The notes under the pieces were generated by a model. It saw only the letters and a program-made list of their open reading frames with translations, was not told where the DNA came from and made no database searches. Below, one piece after another: positions 45,083-53,660 of a DNA stretch of 64,000 nt (its first letter is position 1; each line of letters opens with the position of its first letter). Source of the stretch: Microbacterium flavum (GTDB lineage Bacteria; Actinomycetota; Actinomycetes; Actinomycetales; Microbacteriaceae); the NCBI RefSeq assembly GCF_018717645.1, contig NZ_JAFLHG010000008.1:62001-126000 (forward strand). Direction: 5' to 3'. The position numbers and the translations under genes are program-made.

Positions 45083-46284
45083 GTGAGCGACCACGAACCC
45101 GAGGACGCGGCCGCGCGTGCTCGGCAACGTGCGCGGGCCTACCGTGAGCGGAACAAGGAGCGGCTGAAGGCGTACAAGGCTCAGTGGCGCGCGGCGAACC
45201 CCGAGAAGCACAGAGAACACGTCCGCCGCAGTGCACAGCGGAAGAAGGAGCTCGCCGCCCGCGCATCGAGTCGGCGCGCATCCCAACAGAAGTGGGAAGC
45301 AGCAAACCGCGACCACGTTCGCGAGTACCGTGCCCAATGGCGCGCCGCGAACCTCGACAAAGTCAGAGCCCAGCAACGAGCCTCCTACGCCCGCCGCAAG
45401 GACGCCATCGCGCAGCGGGCCAGAGAGGATCGTGACCGCCACCCCGACAAGTACGCCGCAAACCTCGAGCGAGCCAAACTCTGGCGCAAGAACAACCCGG
45501 AGAAGGTCGCCGAGTTGCGCGCGAGCGCCGCAAAGACCCCGAGAAGTACGCTCAACAACTCCGGGCCAACAGGGAGGCGAAGCGCCTCCAACGCCGCCTC
45601 GCCGCGCTGAACCTGCCCGCCCCGATCAAGCACCGAGCCAGCGCAGCCGAGAAGCGGACCAACGAACGCAACGCGAACGTCTTCTTCACCTCCGCGCAAG
45701 CGCGCACCTGGCACCACCAGTACGCGATCCTCCACCAGGAGCTACACCGCATCCTGACCACCGAACACCACGCGCTGCGTGAGGCCGCCGCACGCACCAA
45801 CGCCGCCCGCCAACGAGCCGGCCTCCCGGCCGCCGACGTCGCCACCGCCATCAGCGCACGCGCCGTTGAGCGCGTCCTCGACGACGGCGCGCCGGCCACC
45901 GCCCTCACATCCGCCGATATCGCGCGTGCGGTGCAGTCCGTCCACGCACAGATGCTTCGAGAACAGAAGCAGCACCAAGAGCAGTCGCTCCGCGCCGCGT
46001 TGCGGCTGCGTGTGCGACGCAGCACCGCCGCACTGATCCGGGAAGCCGAGATCGAGAACACCGCCCGCGCCCAGGTCGGCAAGGCGAAGCTGCCCCTGGA
46101 CCTCGCCGCCCACATCATCGCGGTTCACCAGCTGAAAGACCGGATCCCCACCGACCTGCTCACCCAGAAGGACGCGGCCCGCGTCATCGCGCACGTGCGC
46201 GAACAGAACCTCAGCCTGTTCGTCGAAGACACCGGCCCCACACGCGTCGGCCCCGAGCTCGACGGCCCCACCCTCACCCGGTAG
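45083..46284 (+). pseudogene. Charged repeat protein, copy 2, interrupted by a -1 frameshift
   Basis: The GTG at 45083 opens a frame with units like RAANPEKHREHVRR, EAANRDHVREYRAQWRAANLDKVR and KNNPEKVAEL. Around 45517-45523 (GCGCGCG) the coding sense moves to the -1 frame, where it continues as RERRKDPEKYAQQL and then LNLPAPIKHRASAAEKRTNERNANVFF, the counterpart of the conserved second half of the 41512 protein. It ends at 46284. A one-base deletion in the GC run explains this. A sequencing error is possible; no classic slippery heptamer supports programmed shifting. Full product would be about 400 residues. Confidence 0.7.
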
Positions 46285-46588
46285 CGCCAGGCGTCGACCG
46301 TCTGGTCACCGCGCTGCGCCACACCATGGTGTTCACCGTGCCCCGGTCACCGATCCACTCCACGCACACGACCCGGTCATTCCACCCCGTCGCGTGAGCC
46401 GCGATGCGCTCCGCCGGCCGATCCGGCCAGCTCACCCACGCCCACACCGGCGGTTGCTCCCGCGTCCACCTCACCGGATCCGGGCCAAACGCCTGCTGCG
46501 GCAACGTGCACGGCGCCGCCGGCATCTCGCTGAAGACTCGTTCGCGCATCTGCGCGTAATGCTCCTGGTACCGCCGGTTCTGCGTCAC
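46274..46588 (-). CDS. Hypothetical protein
   Basis: A 104-residue protein with a mixed sequence rich in Trp and Arg (TREQPPVWAWVSWPDRPAERIAAHATGWNDRVVCVEWIG), beginning at a GTG (46586-46588). The WVSW and VVCVEWIG strands suggest a small beta domain. I recognise no family. It reads against the flanking element genes and overlaps the end of the frameshifted gene by 11 bp. Confidence 0.5.
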   Translation of the reverse strand: MTQNRRYQEHYAQMRERVFSEMPAAPCTLPQQAFGPDPVRWTREQPPVWAWVSWPDRPAERIAAHATGWNDRVVCVEWIGDRGTVNTMVWRSAVTRRSTPGATG

Positions 46589-46883
46589 TGACCGGACACC
46601 CCTCTCTCCGGCCTCTCAAAGACTACGACCCCGCGCCGACGCTGCGGCGGGCGCCGCCCCTGGCGGCGGGGGAGCCGCTGCGCGGCCCGGATCTTTATCC
46701 CTATGGGTGTCGGGGACCTCCGAGCCTAAACCGGCTCTGTCGCTCCGTTCCCTGCGGGGGCTCCTTATCCTCCCTCGCTGCGCTCAGTCCGGTACCGCCC
46801 CCTCCGGGCACTGCGCTCCGCCGCCGGTACCGGCCACTCCGTGCCCCCGGCACCCACCGGGAAACAACGAGGAGGACAAGAGC
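46589..46883. other. GC-rich non-coding interval with an inverted repeat
   Basis: The interval has no supported gene. It contains CCGGTACCG / CGGTACCGG (46789-46797 and 46825-46833), CTCCCTCGCTGCGC, and GGGCACTGCGCTCCG. Similar words occur at 42880-42960 and 57150-57185. It could hold an origin of transfer or a leader for the next gene. Confidence 0.4.
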
Positions 46884-47195
46884 ATGGAAACGATCGACCT
46901 GACCCCCACCCCGCTCGAGTACGCGAACATCGCACAGAGCTTGATCGAGGGTGCCTACGGCCTCGACGCGCCCGAGGGGGGTCTGACCAACTACCAGGTG
47001 CTGTGGGCTTGGCAAGCCGCCGAGAACACCGCCGAGTTCATCGGCGCATCCTCGCTTGCCGACCTGCGGCGAGGCCTCGCCGCAGAACTGCTCTGCCACT
47101 ACCTCGCCCGCGCCGCAGGACGCCCCGCGATCGTCATCACCACCGAGACGACCTACGACGACCTCAAGGCCGAGAACATCCGGACGGAGAACTGA
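46884..47195 (+). CDS. Hypothetical element protein
   Basis: A 103-residue helical protein (PLEYANIAQSLIEGAYGLD, LWAWQAAENTAEFIGASSLADLRRGLAAELLCHYLARAAGRPAIV). GAGGAGG is eight bases before the ATG at 46884. I recognise no family. It is the first gene of a plus-strand run, and 2 bp separate it from the next start. Confidence 0.6.
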   Translation: METIDLTPTPLEYANIAQSLIEGAYGLDAPEGGLTNYQVLWAWQAAENTAEFIGASSLADLRRGLAAELLCHYLARAAGRPAIVITTETTYDDLKAENIRTEN

Positions 47196-47197
47196 CC

Positions 47198-47878
47198 ATG
47201 AGCATGACGCTCAGCCTCAGCGACGCCATCGACCAGCTCATCGCGGAAGAAGCGATCGCGGCCCTGCCCGCCTGGACCGGGGCGCCGCTCGACTTCACCA
47301 GCCGCTACTACTCGTCCACCGACCTCGACGCGGCGGCCGAACGCCGGAACAAGATCAACGCGACGAAGCCGTGGACCGAGCGCATCCGCCACGGCTGGAC
47401 CGCCGACTACTGCGGGGCGCGGGCGGTCGTCGGAGCACACACGATCACGAGCTACACCGCCGATCTCCGGTGCCTCTGGGACTACCACCAGATCGAGCCC
47501 GGCCAACGGCCCCGGCTCCTCTCCGAACGCTTCCCCTGCGAGTGCATCGGCGACTACCTGCACCTCATCGTCTGCGACACGTGCGAGCTCCACTGGATCG
47601 ACAGCGACTGGAACACCGTCGTCGAAGCGTGGCACGACCACGCATTCCCCGGCTGGCGTCAGCTTCCCATCCTCCCGGCCAAGCTCCGCGGGCAGATGGG
47701 CACCAGCAAAATGACACCGAAGCTCAAGGAATGGCTCGAAGCGAACTACCCGCCCGCGCTCCGAGCCGTCGGGGCACCCATCCTCACCGACCGGGGCGGG
47801 AGCGGCACCCGCCACGTACCCAGCTACAGCCCCTACGGCGGATTCGACCTCGCCGTCGACGAGCAGGGTCGCGCGTGA
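47198..47878 (+). CDS. DUF6349-like protein with Cys-rich zinc-ribbon motif
   Basis: The 226-residue protein contains FPCECIGDYLHLIVCDTCELHW, a CxC...CxxC set able to bind zinc, followed by AWHDHAFPGWRQLPILPAKLRG. That arrangement matches what I recall of DUF6349 proteins of actinobacterial integrative elements; the family assignment is from memory. The function is unknown. The ATG at 47198 lies 2 bp after the preceding stop, and its stop overlaps the next gene by 4 bp. Confidence 0.65.
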   Translation: MSMTLSLSDAIDQLIAEEAIAALPAWTGAPLDFTSRYYSSTDLDAAAERRNKINATKPWTERIRHGWTADYCGARAVVGAHTITSYTADLRCLWDYHQIEPGQRPRLLSERFPCECIGDYLHLIVCDTCELHWIDSDWNTVVEAWHDHAFPGWRQLPILPAKLRGQMGTSKMTPKLKEWLEANYPPALRAVGAPILTDRGGSGTRHVPSYSPYGGFDLAVDEQGRA

Positions 47879-48204
47879 ACACCACGCGCGACCCGCGCCT
47901 CCCCCGCCCCATGGACCTCGCGCGCGAGGTCGCGCAGCTCGAGCACGACGGGCATCCGTTCGCAGTCGGACAGCGCATCGCCTACGACGTCCGCGTCTAC
48001 GACTACAAGAAAGACCGCACCCACGACGAGCGCCAAGAGGCGGTCATCGTCGAACTCTGGATCGAAGACTGGCACGGCCGCGACCTCCCCTACGCCGAAT
48101 GCCTCACCGACGAGGGAACGGCAAGCCGCGTGTGGTTCCACCGCGACAAGCCCGGAACGCCCATGGGCGTCACCGGCCGCATCGACCCCAACGCACTCTT
48201 CTGA
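47875..48204 (+). CDS. Hypothetical protein
   Basis: A 109-residue protein from the GTG at 47875 (GTGA overlap with the preceding stop). The middle is beta-rich (IAYDVRVYDYKKDRTHDERQEAVIVELWIEDWHGRDLPYAEC). No family is recognised. Operon position suggests it works with the DUF6349-like protein. Confidence 0.6.
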   Translation: MNTTRDPRLPRPMDLAREVAQLEHDGHPFAVGQRIAYDVRVYDYKKDRTHDERQEAVIVELWIEDWHGRDLPYAECLTDEGTASRVWFHRDKPGTPMGVTGRIDPNALF

Positions 48205-48244
48205 ACAACCAACGCAGCACACTAGAACGACGGAGACAACGATC

Positions 48245-48388
48245 ATGACTCACCTCACCGCACGCCACAGCGACGGAACGCTCTGCAGCCGCGCTACCGA
48301 GACGCACGACTGCGCTCGACAGCACAGCTACGCCGACGAGAGCGCACAGCGCGTCGACGCGCTCGGGGTCCGCACGCCACGAGACTAA
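48245..48388 (+). CDS. Very small hypothetical protein, 47 residues
   Basis: The frame MTHLTARHSDGTLCSRATET continues as a polar 47-residue peptide with two Cys. GGAGA lies upstream of the ATG at 48245 with suitable spacing. Codon use is like that of its neighbours. No family known. Confidence 0.4.
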   Translation: MTHLTARHSDGTLCSRATETHDCARQHSYADESAQRVDALGVRTPRD

Positions 48389-48414
48389 AAGGCCGCCGTG
48401 CTACTAATGCAGAC

Positions 48415-48581
48415 ATGAGTCAGCCCCAGCAGCTTGAAGACCTCGTTGCCGCCGTCCGTCCTGCTCTGCAGGCCGCGCCGACGTCGACGCGGCTGAACGC
48501 AACCGGATCGGTCACGTGCTGAACGAGGCGCTCCCCCCGACGTCCTACGATCTCCGCCGCGAGGGAGAGATCGCCGACTGA
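48415..48581 (+). pseudogene. Small frameshifted gene
   Basis: From the ATG at 48415 the frame reads MSQPQQLEDLVAAVRPALQA and would soon stop. In the -1 frame it continues ADVDAAERNRIGHVLNEALP and ends RREGEIAD at 48581, giving a plausible protein of about 55 residues. A one-base loss near 48474 explains the break. TACTAA at 48402-48407 is a leaderless-type -10. The rest of 48389-48706 holds no other gene that I can support. Confidence 0.4.
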
Positions 48582-48706
48582 GTGCGGCGTGGTCGGCGCA
48601 ACGTACCGCGACCACGACTATTGCGAGTGGGTTGCCGTCTTTCGAATCCGGAACATCGGTGACCGTTCGCCAAGGAAACTTGCGTTCATTGACGGTGCCG
48701 CGCCGC

Positions 48707-51487
48707 CTAATCTGAAGAATCGAGTTCGTTGAATTCAAACCCCATCTGGCCAGCCTGCTCAGCGCGTAGCCGCTTGGCCGAGATCTTCGCAGCCGGCGTT
48801 GCGGTGCTCGCGTTCTCACCGAGCCCCGCGAGCCCGTCGACGCAATCTCCGGCGAGAATCTCCGTCAACAGGCTCGCCTGGTCTTCCTTGAGGTTTACCA
48901 GCAAGCCGATGACGTTCAGCAAGTCGATGAGGTCCGCGGTGTAGTCCGACAACCAATGGTCGGACTGAACGTTCATTAGATCCGAGACACGTCGGTCCCC
49001 GATCACCGGGCGCGATCGATCGGCGCGACGAGAGGAGAACCATCTGTCGAGCACCGGCATCCGGTCGACGGAATAGCTGCGCATCGCGGGAGTTACGCGC
49101 GCGATGACACCTTCGCCGACCGAAAGGCGCTCAGTCTCCGCGTCGTAATCGAGAGTGTTCGGGAAGCCTGCTTCAGTAGACGGAATCGCCACGATGTTCT
49201 GCGGCGCGCGATCGTTAGAGAGCCGAGGCACGCCGGAGGTCGATGTCGAGTGGTCAAACTGCTGCATCCGGAGGCCATATGTCTGGTACCAAACCGACTT
49301 GCGACCCAGCGTGACGGCTCGCTCGAAGAGTGCAACGTCCGTCGTGAAAGGCACACGCACCCCCGGCGTCGTCAGGCTGTGAGCGAATGCCTCAACATAG
49401 CCGGCATGCGAAGCCACGCCGACGATATAGGCGACGATCTCCTCTGTTCCGACTGGACGACCGTAGATCGACTCCAGGGTCGTAATCACTTCAGCGCGGA
49501 GATTCGTTTGTGTGGCGGCGGCGTCAGCCCACATCGGATACACGCGCCCGCCGCGGCCTGAGTAGTGATGCATGTCGGGGGGAGTGGCACTTACCGTGAG
49601 CGCAGGGCCCTCGCGAGGTGGGTCCACGTTCGGGGCGGTGATAAAGACTTGTGCATCCGATGCCGAGGCCCACAGGGTCGGGTTCGGCCGGTTCAGCACG
49701 CGCTTGTCCGGAATGATCCATTCTCGATCGAGCGAACGCACGGCATAACGCACCGGTGCTTCGGCCGAGTCGTCAGCTCCGATCGACTTACCCCTCAAAG
49801 CGAAGCCGGGTAGCGCCTCTTTCAGCGCCTTGTCGACCTTCAGGCCGGCGCCCTCGGAGAATAGCTCGCGTTGTCGCACCACATCTTTCTCACCCTGTAG
49901 CGCTGTAACTCGCTTAGTCAGGGACGTGACATCGGGTGCGATTACCCATGTACGCCCGGGCATCACGCCGGAGCCGTCGTAGACGAACAAATCCTCCAGC
50001 AGCGGGTGCCGCGTCCAGGAGTCGTCGCCTACGGCGGTGAACGGTGCCCGCGGGTTGTCCGACGCGAGTGTCCAGCCGTCGTCATCAAGAGTGATTGACT
50101 CCAGCTCGCTGAACTTGTTACTGCGGTCACCAGGACTGAGACTCCTGGTCTTCACGGTTGCGGGAGCGTCAGTCCCCCCCGGCCGTCGCACGGCGATGAC
50201 GATGCAGACCGGCTGCTGAACACCCTCAAAGATGCGCGTGTTGACGGCTGGCTGGAGCCCTTCTGGTGAGCAGTCGATCACGAAGAGGTCGGTGGCCTGC
50301 TCGCGCATCTTCGCGCGCATCTTTTGGAATCCATCGCCGTCGAGAAATCCGGCCGCGGTGATGAACGTCACCACACCCGGTGACCCTGGCGGCGCAGAGT
50401 CGAAGACCTTCCACGTCGCCCAGCGCCAGAAGAAAACGTAGAGATTCCGCAACTGTTTGACGTGCGGGCCCAACTTCCATTCTTTCGGGGGGGTGTAATC
50501 GTCGAGCGGGACGAAACCATGAGCGCCGTCTTCGATCCATCCACCCCTGCCCTTAGCCTTGTCCTTGTATGGCGGGTTGCCGAGCACCACGAGGATCTGC
50601 TCCTCCCGCTTGATCCTGTCGGCTTGGCGGCGCGACTCAGCGATCGGTTGATAGAACTGGCCCATGGCGTCGAACTCCGCGTGCGGATCGCTGAGGGTGT
50701 CCGCAACGTAAGTGCGTAGCTTGTCGACCGACGCGTCCGACCCGAGCGCTGCGAGCTCCGCGAGTAGGCGCAGCTGCGAGACGGCGTAGGGGCCGAGCTG
50801 GATCTCGAAGCCGATGACCTTTGACAAGTGCGCGGTCAGTGCCGCCCCTTGAGCAGCCAGCCCGTAATCCGCGGCGCTGCGAGCGGCGACCAGCCGTAGC
50901 GTCTCGAGCAGGAACGCGCCGGTGCCCATGGCAGGGTCGATCAGTGTCACGCTGTCGTCAGCCAGGCCAGCGGGGAGCCCTAGAAGTGACTGGACGGCGT
51001 CGTCGGTGAGTCGCGTCATGGACCGAACGACAGGGATCGGCGTGTAGTAACTGCCGGTCTTGCGACGCAGGGTGTTGTCGTAGGTGGCGAGGAAGTCCTC
51101 GTAGAAGAACAGCCACGCATCGCGACGGCTGCCCTTCTCGATCTTCTGCCAGTCGACTGCCGAGAGCACCCGCTTGGAGGTGTCGACGACACCTTTGAGG
51201 CCTGACTCGCTCTCCGCGACCGAACCGAGCACTTGCAACGCGCGGCCAATCAGGGAGTTGGTCGAACCGAGCTCCTTGCCGATGTGGTCTGTGTCTTGCT
51301 CGATCGAAATACCCTTGGCTCGGGCGATCAGTAGACCGAACGTAACCGCTTGCGCGTAGCCGTCCGCGAACTGTTTGTCATCCGCGGTGGGGAACAGCAG
51401 ATTGCGCCAATCCTTCGCCGTCGCCCGGAGAGTCTTCGCGCCCTGCGTCAGCTCATACTCAACCTCTGAGCGCAGCAACCGACACAA
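48707..51487 (-). CDS. N6-adenine DNA methylase and specificity part of a type IIG-like restriction-modification enzyme
   Basis: The 926-residue open frame has N6-methylase motif I (LIDPAMGTGAFLLETL), motif IV (VVLGNPPYKDKAK) and a helical N-terminal connector, then a long C-terminal target-recognition region. There is no RecA helicase. Its nominal first codon is TTG in the middle of conserved sequence. In-frame codons continue upstream (FFSWSPIAPGNAGELARVSA) to a TAA at 51551-51553, directly after the endonuclease domain of the next entry. So this looks like the C-terminal part of one protein of about 1100 residues broken by a nonsense codon. It would methylate adenine in its target site if translated independently. 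Confidence 0.8.
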   Translation of the reverse strand: MCRLLRSEVEYELTQGAKTLRATAKDWRNLLFPTADDKQFADGYAQAVTFGLLIARAKGISIEQDTDHIGKELGSTNSLIGRALQVLGSVAESESGLKGVVDTSKRVLSAVDWQKIEKGSRRDAWLFFYEDFLATYDNTLRRKTGSYYTPIPVVRSMTRLTDDAVQSLLGLPAGLADDSVTLIDPAMGTGAFLLETLRLVAARSAADYGLAAQGAALTAHLSKVIGFEIQLGPYAVSQLRLLAELAALGSDASVDKLRTYVADTLSDPHAEFDAMGQFYQPIAESRRQADRIKREEQILVVLGNPPYKDKAKGRGGWIEDGAHGFVPLDDYTPPKEWKLGPHVKQLRNLYVFFWRWATWKVFDSAPPGSPGVVTFITAAGFLDGDGFQKMRAKMREQATDLFVIDCSPEGLQPAVNTRIFEGVQQPVCIVIAVRRPGGTDAPATVKTRSLSPGDRSNKFSELESITLDDDGWTLASDNPRAPFTAVGDDSWTRHPLLEDLFVYDGSGVMPGRTWVIAPDVTSLTKRVTALQGEKDVVRQRELFSEGAGLKVDKALKEALPGFALRGKSIGADDSAEAPVRYAVRSLDREWIIPDKRVLNRPNPTLWASASDAQVFITAPNVDPPREGPALTVSATPPDMHHYSGRGGRVYPMWADAAATQTNLRAEVITTLESIYGRPVGTEEIVAYIVGVASHAGYVEAFAHSLTTPGVRVPFTTDVALFERAVTLGRKSVWYQTYGLRMQQFDHSTSTSGVPRLSNDRAPQNIVAIPSTEAGFPNTLDYDAETERLSVGEGVIARVTPAMRSYSVDRMPVLDRWFSSRRADRSRPVIGDRRVSDLMNVQSDHWLSDYTADLIDLLNVIGLLVNLKEDQASLLTEILAGDCVDGLAGLGENASTATPAAKISAKRLRAEQAGQMGFEFNELDSSD

Positions 51488-51550
51488 CCGAGCGGATACG
51501 CGCGCGAGCTCACCGGCGTTGCCGGGCGCAATCGGAGACCAGCTGAAGAA

Positions 51551-52024
51551 TTACCTCATCATTGCTTCGAGCCACTCACCCGCGACCAATTCCGCGCCTG
51601 CGACGGCGATGTCACCGTCAAGACGGCCGACGTGATGGACGAGCTCGCCGTTCTGCCAGAGCGACCACGACTGGCCGTCCGTGTAAAGGACATTCGGAAG
51701 GAGGGAAAGTCGCGCGAACTGATCCTTGTCATGGCCGCGGTAGCTGCGCGGATCGGCCCCCTTCCCAAGAGCCTTGACCTCGACGAACCCGGTGAGCGCG
51801 CCGCCGACAGTGACGGCAAAGTCGGGACGGGAGTTGATATCGGCCATCTGCACCTCACCGATGACGTTCACATCAGATAAACCAAGTGCCTTGGCCAGGG
51901 CCCGGAGAAACGCGTCGAGAGGGGTACGGAGCTGATCCTCGGGATCGCCCGAGATGACGGGCTGATTCAGCTTCTTCTTCAGATCAATGCCAAGAGTACG
52001 GACGGCGTCGGACAGCATGGTCAT
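51551..52024 (-). CDS. Endonuclease domain (N-terminal part) of the same restriction-modification enzyme
   Basis: The 157-residue frame carries a PD-(D/E)XK-type nuclease: RPDFAVTVGGALTGFVEVKALG with Asp and the ExK pair, after a helical lead (LSDAVRTLGIDLKKKLNQPV). It ends at TAA 51551-51553, and the reading frame is unchanged into the methylase part. If the stop is real, the cell would make only the nuclease domain, likely inactive alone. The ATG at 52022-52024 is preceded by TAGCGT-N6 (52031-52036), a leaderless-type promoter. Confidence 0.78.
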   Translation of the reverse strand: MTMLSDAVRTLGIDLKKKLNQPVISGDPEDQLRTPLDAFLRALAKALGLSDVNVIGEVQMADINSRPDFAVTVGGALTGFVEVKALGKGADPRSYRGHDKDQFARLSLLPNVLYTDGQSWSLWQNGELVHHVGRLDGDIAVAGAELVAGEWLEAMMR

Positions 52025-52234
52025 GTCCTCACGCTATCGGGAGGAGGAGCGACCGCCTGGCTCTCAGTGGGGGTGAGCCGCCTGCGCCGGCAGAACATAG
52101 TTCGGCATGGTGACCGTATGAGGATCGCCTTGTGCACTGCACGTGAGGTACTGCCGACGGGGCGTGATGGGATCACCCGAAAGAAGGCAAGCACATTGCT
52201 CGCGATCTGACGCACACCCGCAGACAATGGGACG

Positions 52235-52879
52235 ATGCCATCTCATCCAGTACCCCGGCAGCGAGGCAGCTTCGAGCGCACCCGGGACCATTGGTGGTGG
52301 CGGGAGGGATGGGGTCCGGGGACCCGCTACCTGACCTGGCATCTCACGTTCGAGGTCGCGACCGCTCTCCACGAGGCGGCGCAGCGTGCCGGCGAGGCCC
52401 TCAGAACGGTAGCGGGCGTCGATGTTGTGCCGGTCGAGTGGTTGCATCTGACGATGACGGGTGTCGGGCATTCCGGTGATCTCGATCCGGCGACGCTGAA
52501 CGAGCATGTCGACTCTGTTTTCAGCGCTGCGTCCCACGCCTCGATCGTGCCGCTGGTCTTCGATCGCCTCTTCATCTATCAGGAGGGCCTCTGTCTCTCC
52601 GCGACGTCACCGGGATTACAAGAGCTGCGCAAGCTGCAAGGCGAACTCGTGTCGGCGGCCGGCGGCCCCGCCCCCGACCCGGACGAGGTCTTCTACCCGC
52701 ACGTGAGTCTTGGCTACTTCTCTCAAGAGATCAGTGAAGAGGCGTTGAGCGACGCGCTAGAACTCGCTGACCTCCATCAGGTCGTTGTAGTGTCTCCGCG
52801 CCTTTCGCTCATCGAACTCGGTCGCGACGACCGCATGTACACATGGCGGGTGGTGGCGCAGCAAGAGTTGCGCAGCTGA
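52235..52879 (+). CDS. 2H phosphoesterase (2'-5' RNA ligase / LigT-like)
   Basis: The 214-residue protein has the two H-x-T/S motifs of the 2H superfamily: HLTMTGVG near residue 72 and HVSLGYF near residue 160, spaced as in LigT/cyclic phosphodiesterases. Members act on 2'-5' linkages or cyclic phosphates of RNA or nucleotides. The ATG at 52235 follows GACAAT-N6, again leaderless in pattern. No operon partner; the 210-bp interval before it contains the divergent promoters for this gene and the restriction gene. Confidence 0.82.
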   Translation: MPSHPVPRQRGSFERTRDHWWWREGWGPGTRYLTWHLTFEVATALHEAAQRAGEALRTVAGVDVVPVEWLHLTMTGVGHSGDLDPATLNEHVDSVFSAASHASIVPLVFDRLFIYQEGLCLSATSPGLQELRKLQGELVSAAGGPAPDPDEVFYPHVSLGYFSQEISEEALSDALELADLHQVVVVSPRLSLIELGRDDRMYTWRVVAQQELRS

Positions 52880-53012
52880 CCCTCCCGTTCGGATACACGC
52901 GACCAAGGCAGCAACTGCGTGAGCTGGCGCAGGATTGCCTCGATGAGGGACCGGTCAAGGTACGCGGCGACATCTACCGACGAGACCGATATGAGCAGGC
53001 GAGAGGTGTGGT

Positions 53013-53660
53013 TTAGGAAACCGACCCAGCCGTCTGCAGAAACATCGAGACGATCGCGGTTGCCGCAGCGAGCGAAACCAGCAGCGGAGACGTGAGCGCA
53101 ATGATCCATCGCGTGACCGCAGGATGATCGCACGCGCCCGCTACGCGCTGGCCGACCAAGTAGGTGACGGCCCGCGCGAACCCTGCGCGACGACGATCGA
53201 CGCCGAGCCGTTTGACGTCGATCGCCAGCCACACCAGGAAGATGACGATCGCGGCCTGGATCGCGTAGATTCCCACGGCCCCGACGAGCGAAGACAGCGC
53301 GTCGGCAACTTGCTGCGCCGAGCCCGCGGGGACGGCCACCCCGGCCATGCCGCCTAGGAACGTCGAAACGCACAGCAGGAAGGCTGAGGTTCCGTAGCGG
53401 CCAAGCCACGACAGTCGGTTGAGGAGATGACTCTGGTCGGCGAGTCGAGGGAGGGGGCGAGCGCCGGCAAGCACCGTCATCGTGAGGCCGGCCACGACAA
53501 GCGTCAGGGACCAGAACAACGCGATGGGCCACATTCGGCCGAATAGCGAGCCAATGCCGGCCACGAGGTAGAAGGTCGTCAGCACCGGGACCGGACCCAG
53601 CAGCGCGGACGCGATCACCTCGACACGTGAAGGACGTTTGCCGGCTGCGACTGTGCTCAT
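53013..53660 (-). CDS. Hypothetical integral membrane protein
   Basis: The 215-residue protein has about five hydrophobic segments (VEVIASALLGPVPVLTTFYLVAGIG, MWPIALFWSLTLVVAGLTMTVL, TSAFLLCVSTFLGGMAGVAV, AVGIYAIQAAIVIFLVWLAI, ALTSPLLVSLAAATAIVSMF). I recognise no family. Its ATG overlaps the AraC stop (ATGA), so the pair is an operon. TATGTT with six-base spacing also precedes it inside the AraC gene and may give a separate leaderless mRNA. Confidence 0.68.
   Translation of the reverse strand: MSTVAAGKRPSRVEVIASALLGPVPVLTTFYLVAGIGSLFGRMWPIALFWSLTLVVAGLTMTVLAGARPLPRLADQSHLLNRLSWLGRYGTSAFLLCVSTFLGGMAGVAVPAGSAQQVADALSSLVGAVGIYAIQAAIVIFLVWLAIDVKRLGVDRRRAGFARAVTYLVGQRVAGACDHPAVTRWIIALTSPLLVSLAAATAIVSMFLQTAGSVS

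Larger units (their letters stand above)
38604..48388. mobile_element. Degraded integrative (conjugative-type) element beside tRNA-Ser
   Basis: The segment begins right after the tRNA 3' end with a tyrosine integrase reading toward the tRNA. It carries typical cargo of actinobacterial integrative elements: a regulator, an AlpA-like HTH protein, a NrdH-like redoxin, a zeta-toxin pair, repeat-rich proteins, a helicase remnant and small unknowns. Conjugation genes (relaxase, FtsK/TraB, type IV secretion) are absent, and there are at least two frameshifts. I could not find a second copy of the tRNA 3' end, so the right boundary is a guess at the last element-like gene. The true end may lie in or beyond the defence region. 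Confidence 0.6.

Noticed and set aside
45510..45530. Programmed -1 frameshifting in the repeat-rich gene
   Set aside because: GCGCGCG is not an X-XXY-YYZ slippery site and I saw no clear downstream pseudoknot; a deletion or error is simpler.
48707..48733. Second copy of the tRNA-Ser 3' end as attR (TTCAAACCCCAT in this stretch)
   Set aside because: It lies inside the methylase coding sequence and matches only the T-loop consensus, not the tRNA-Ser arm.
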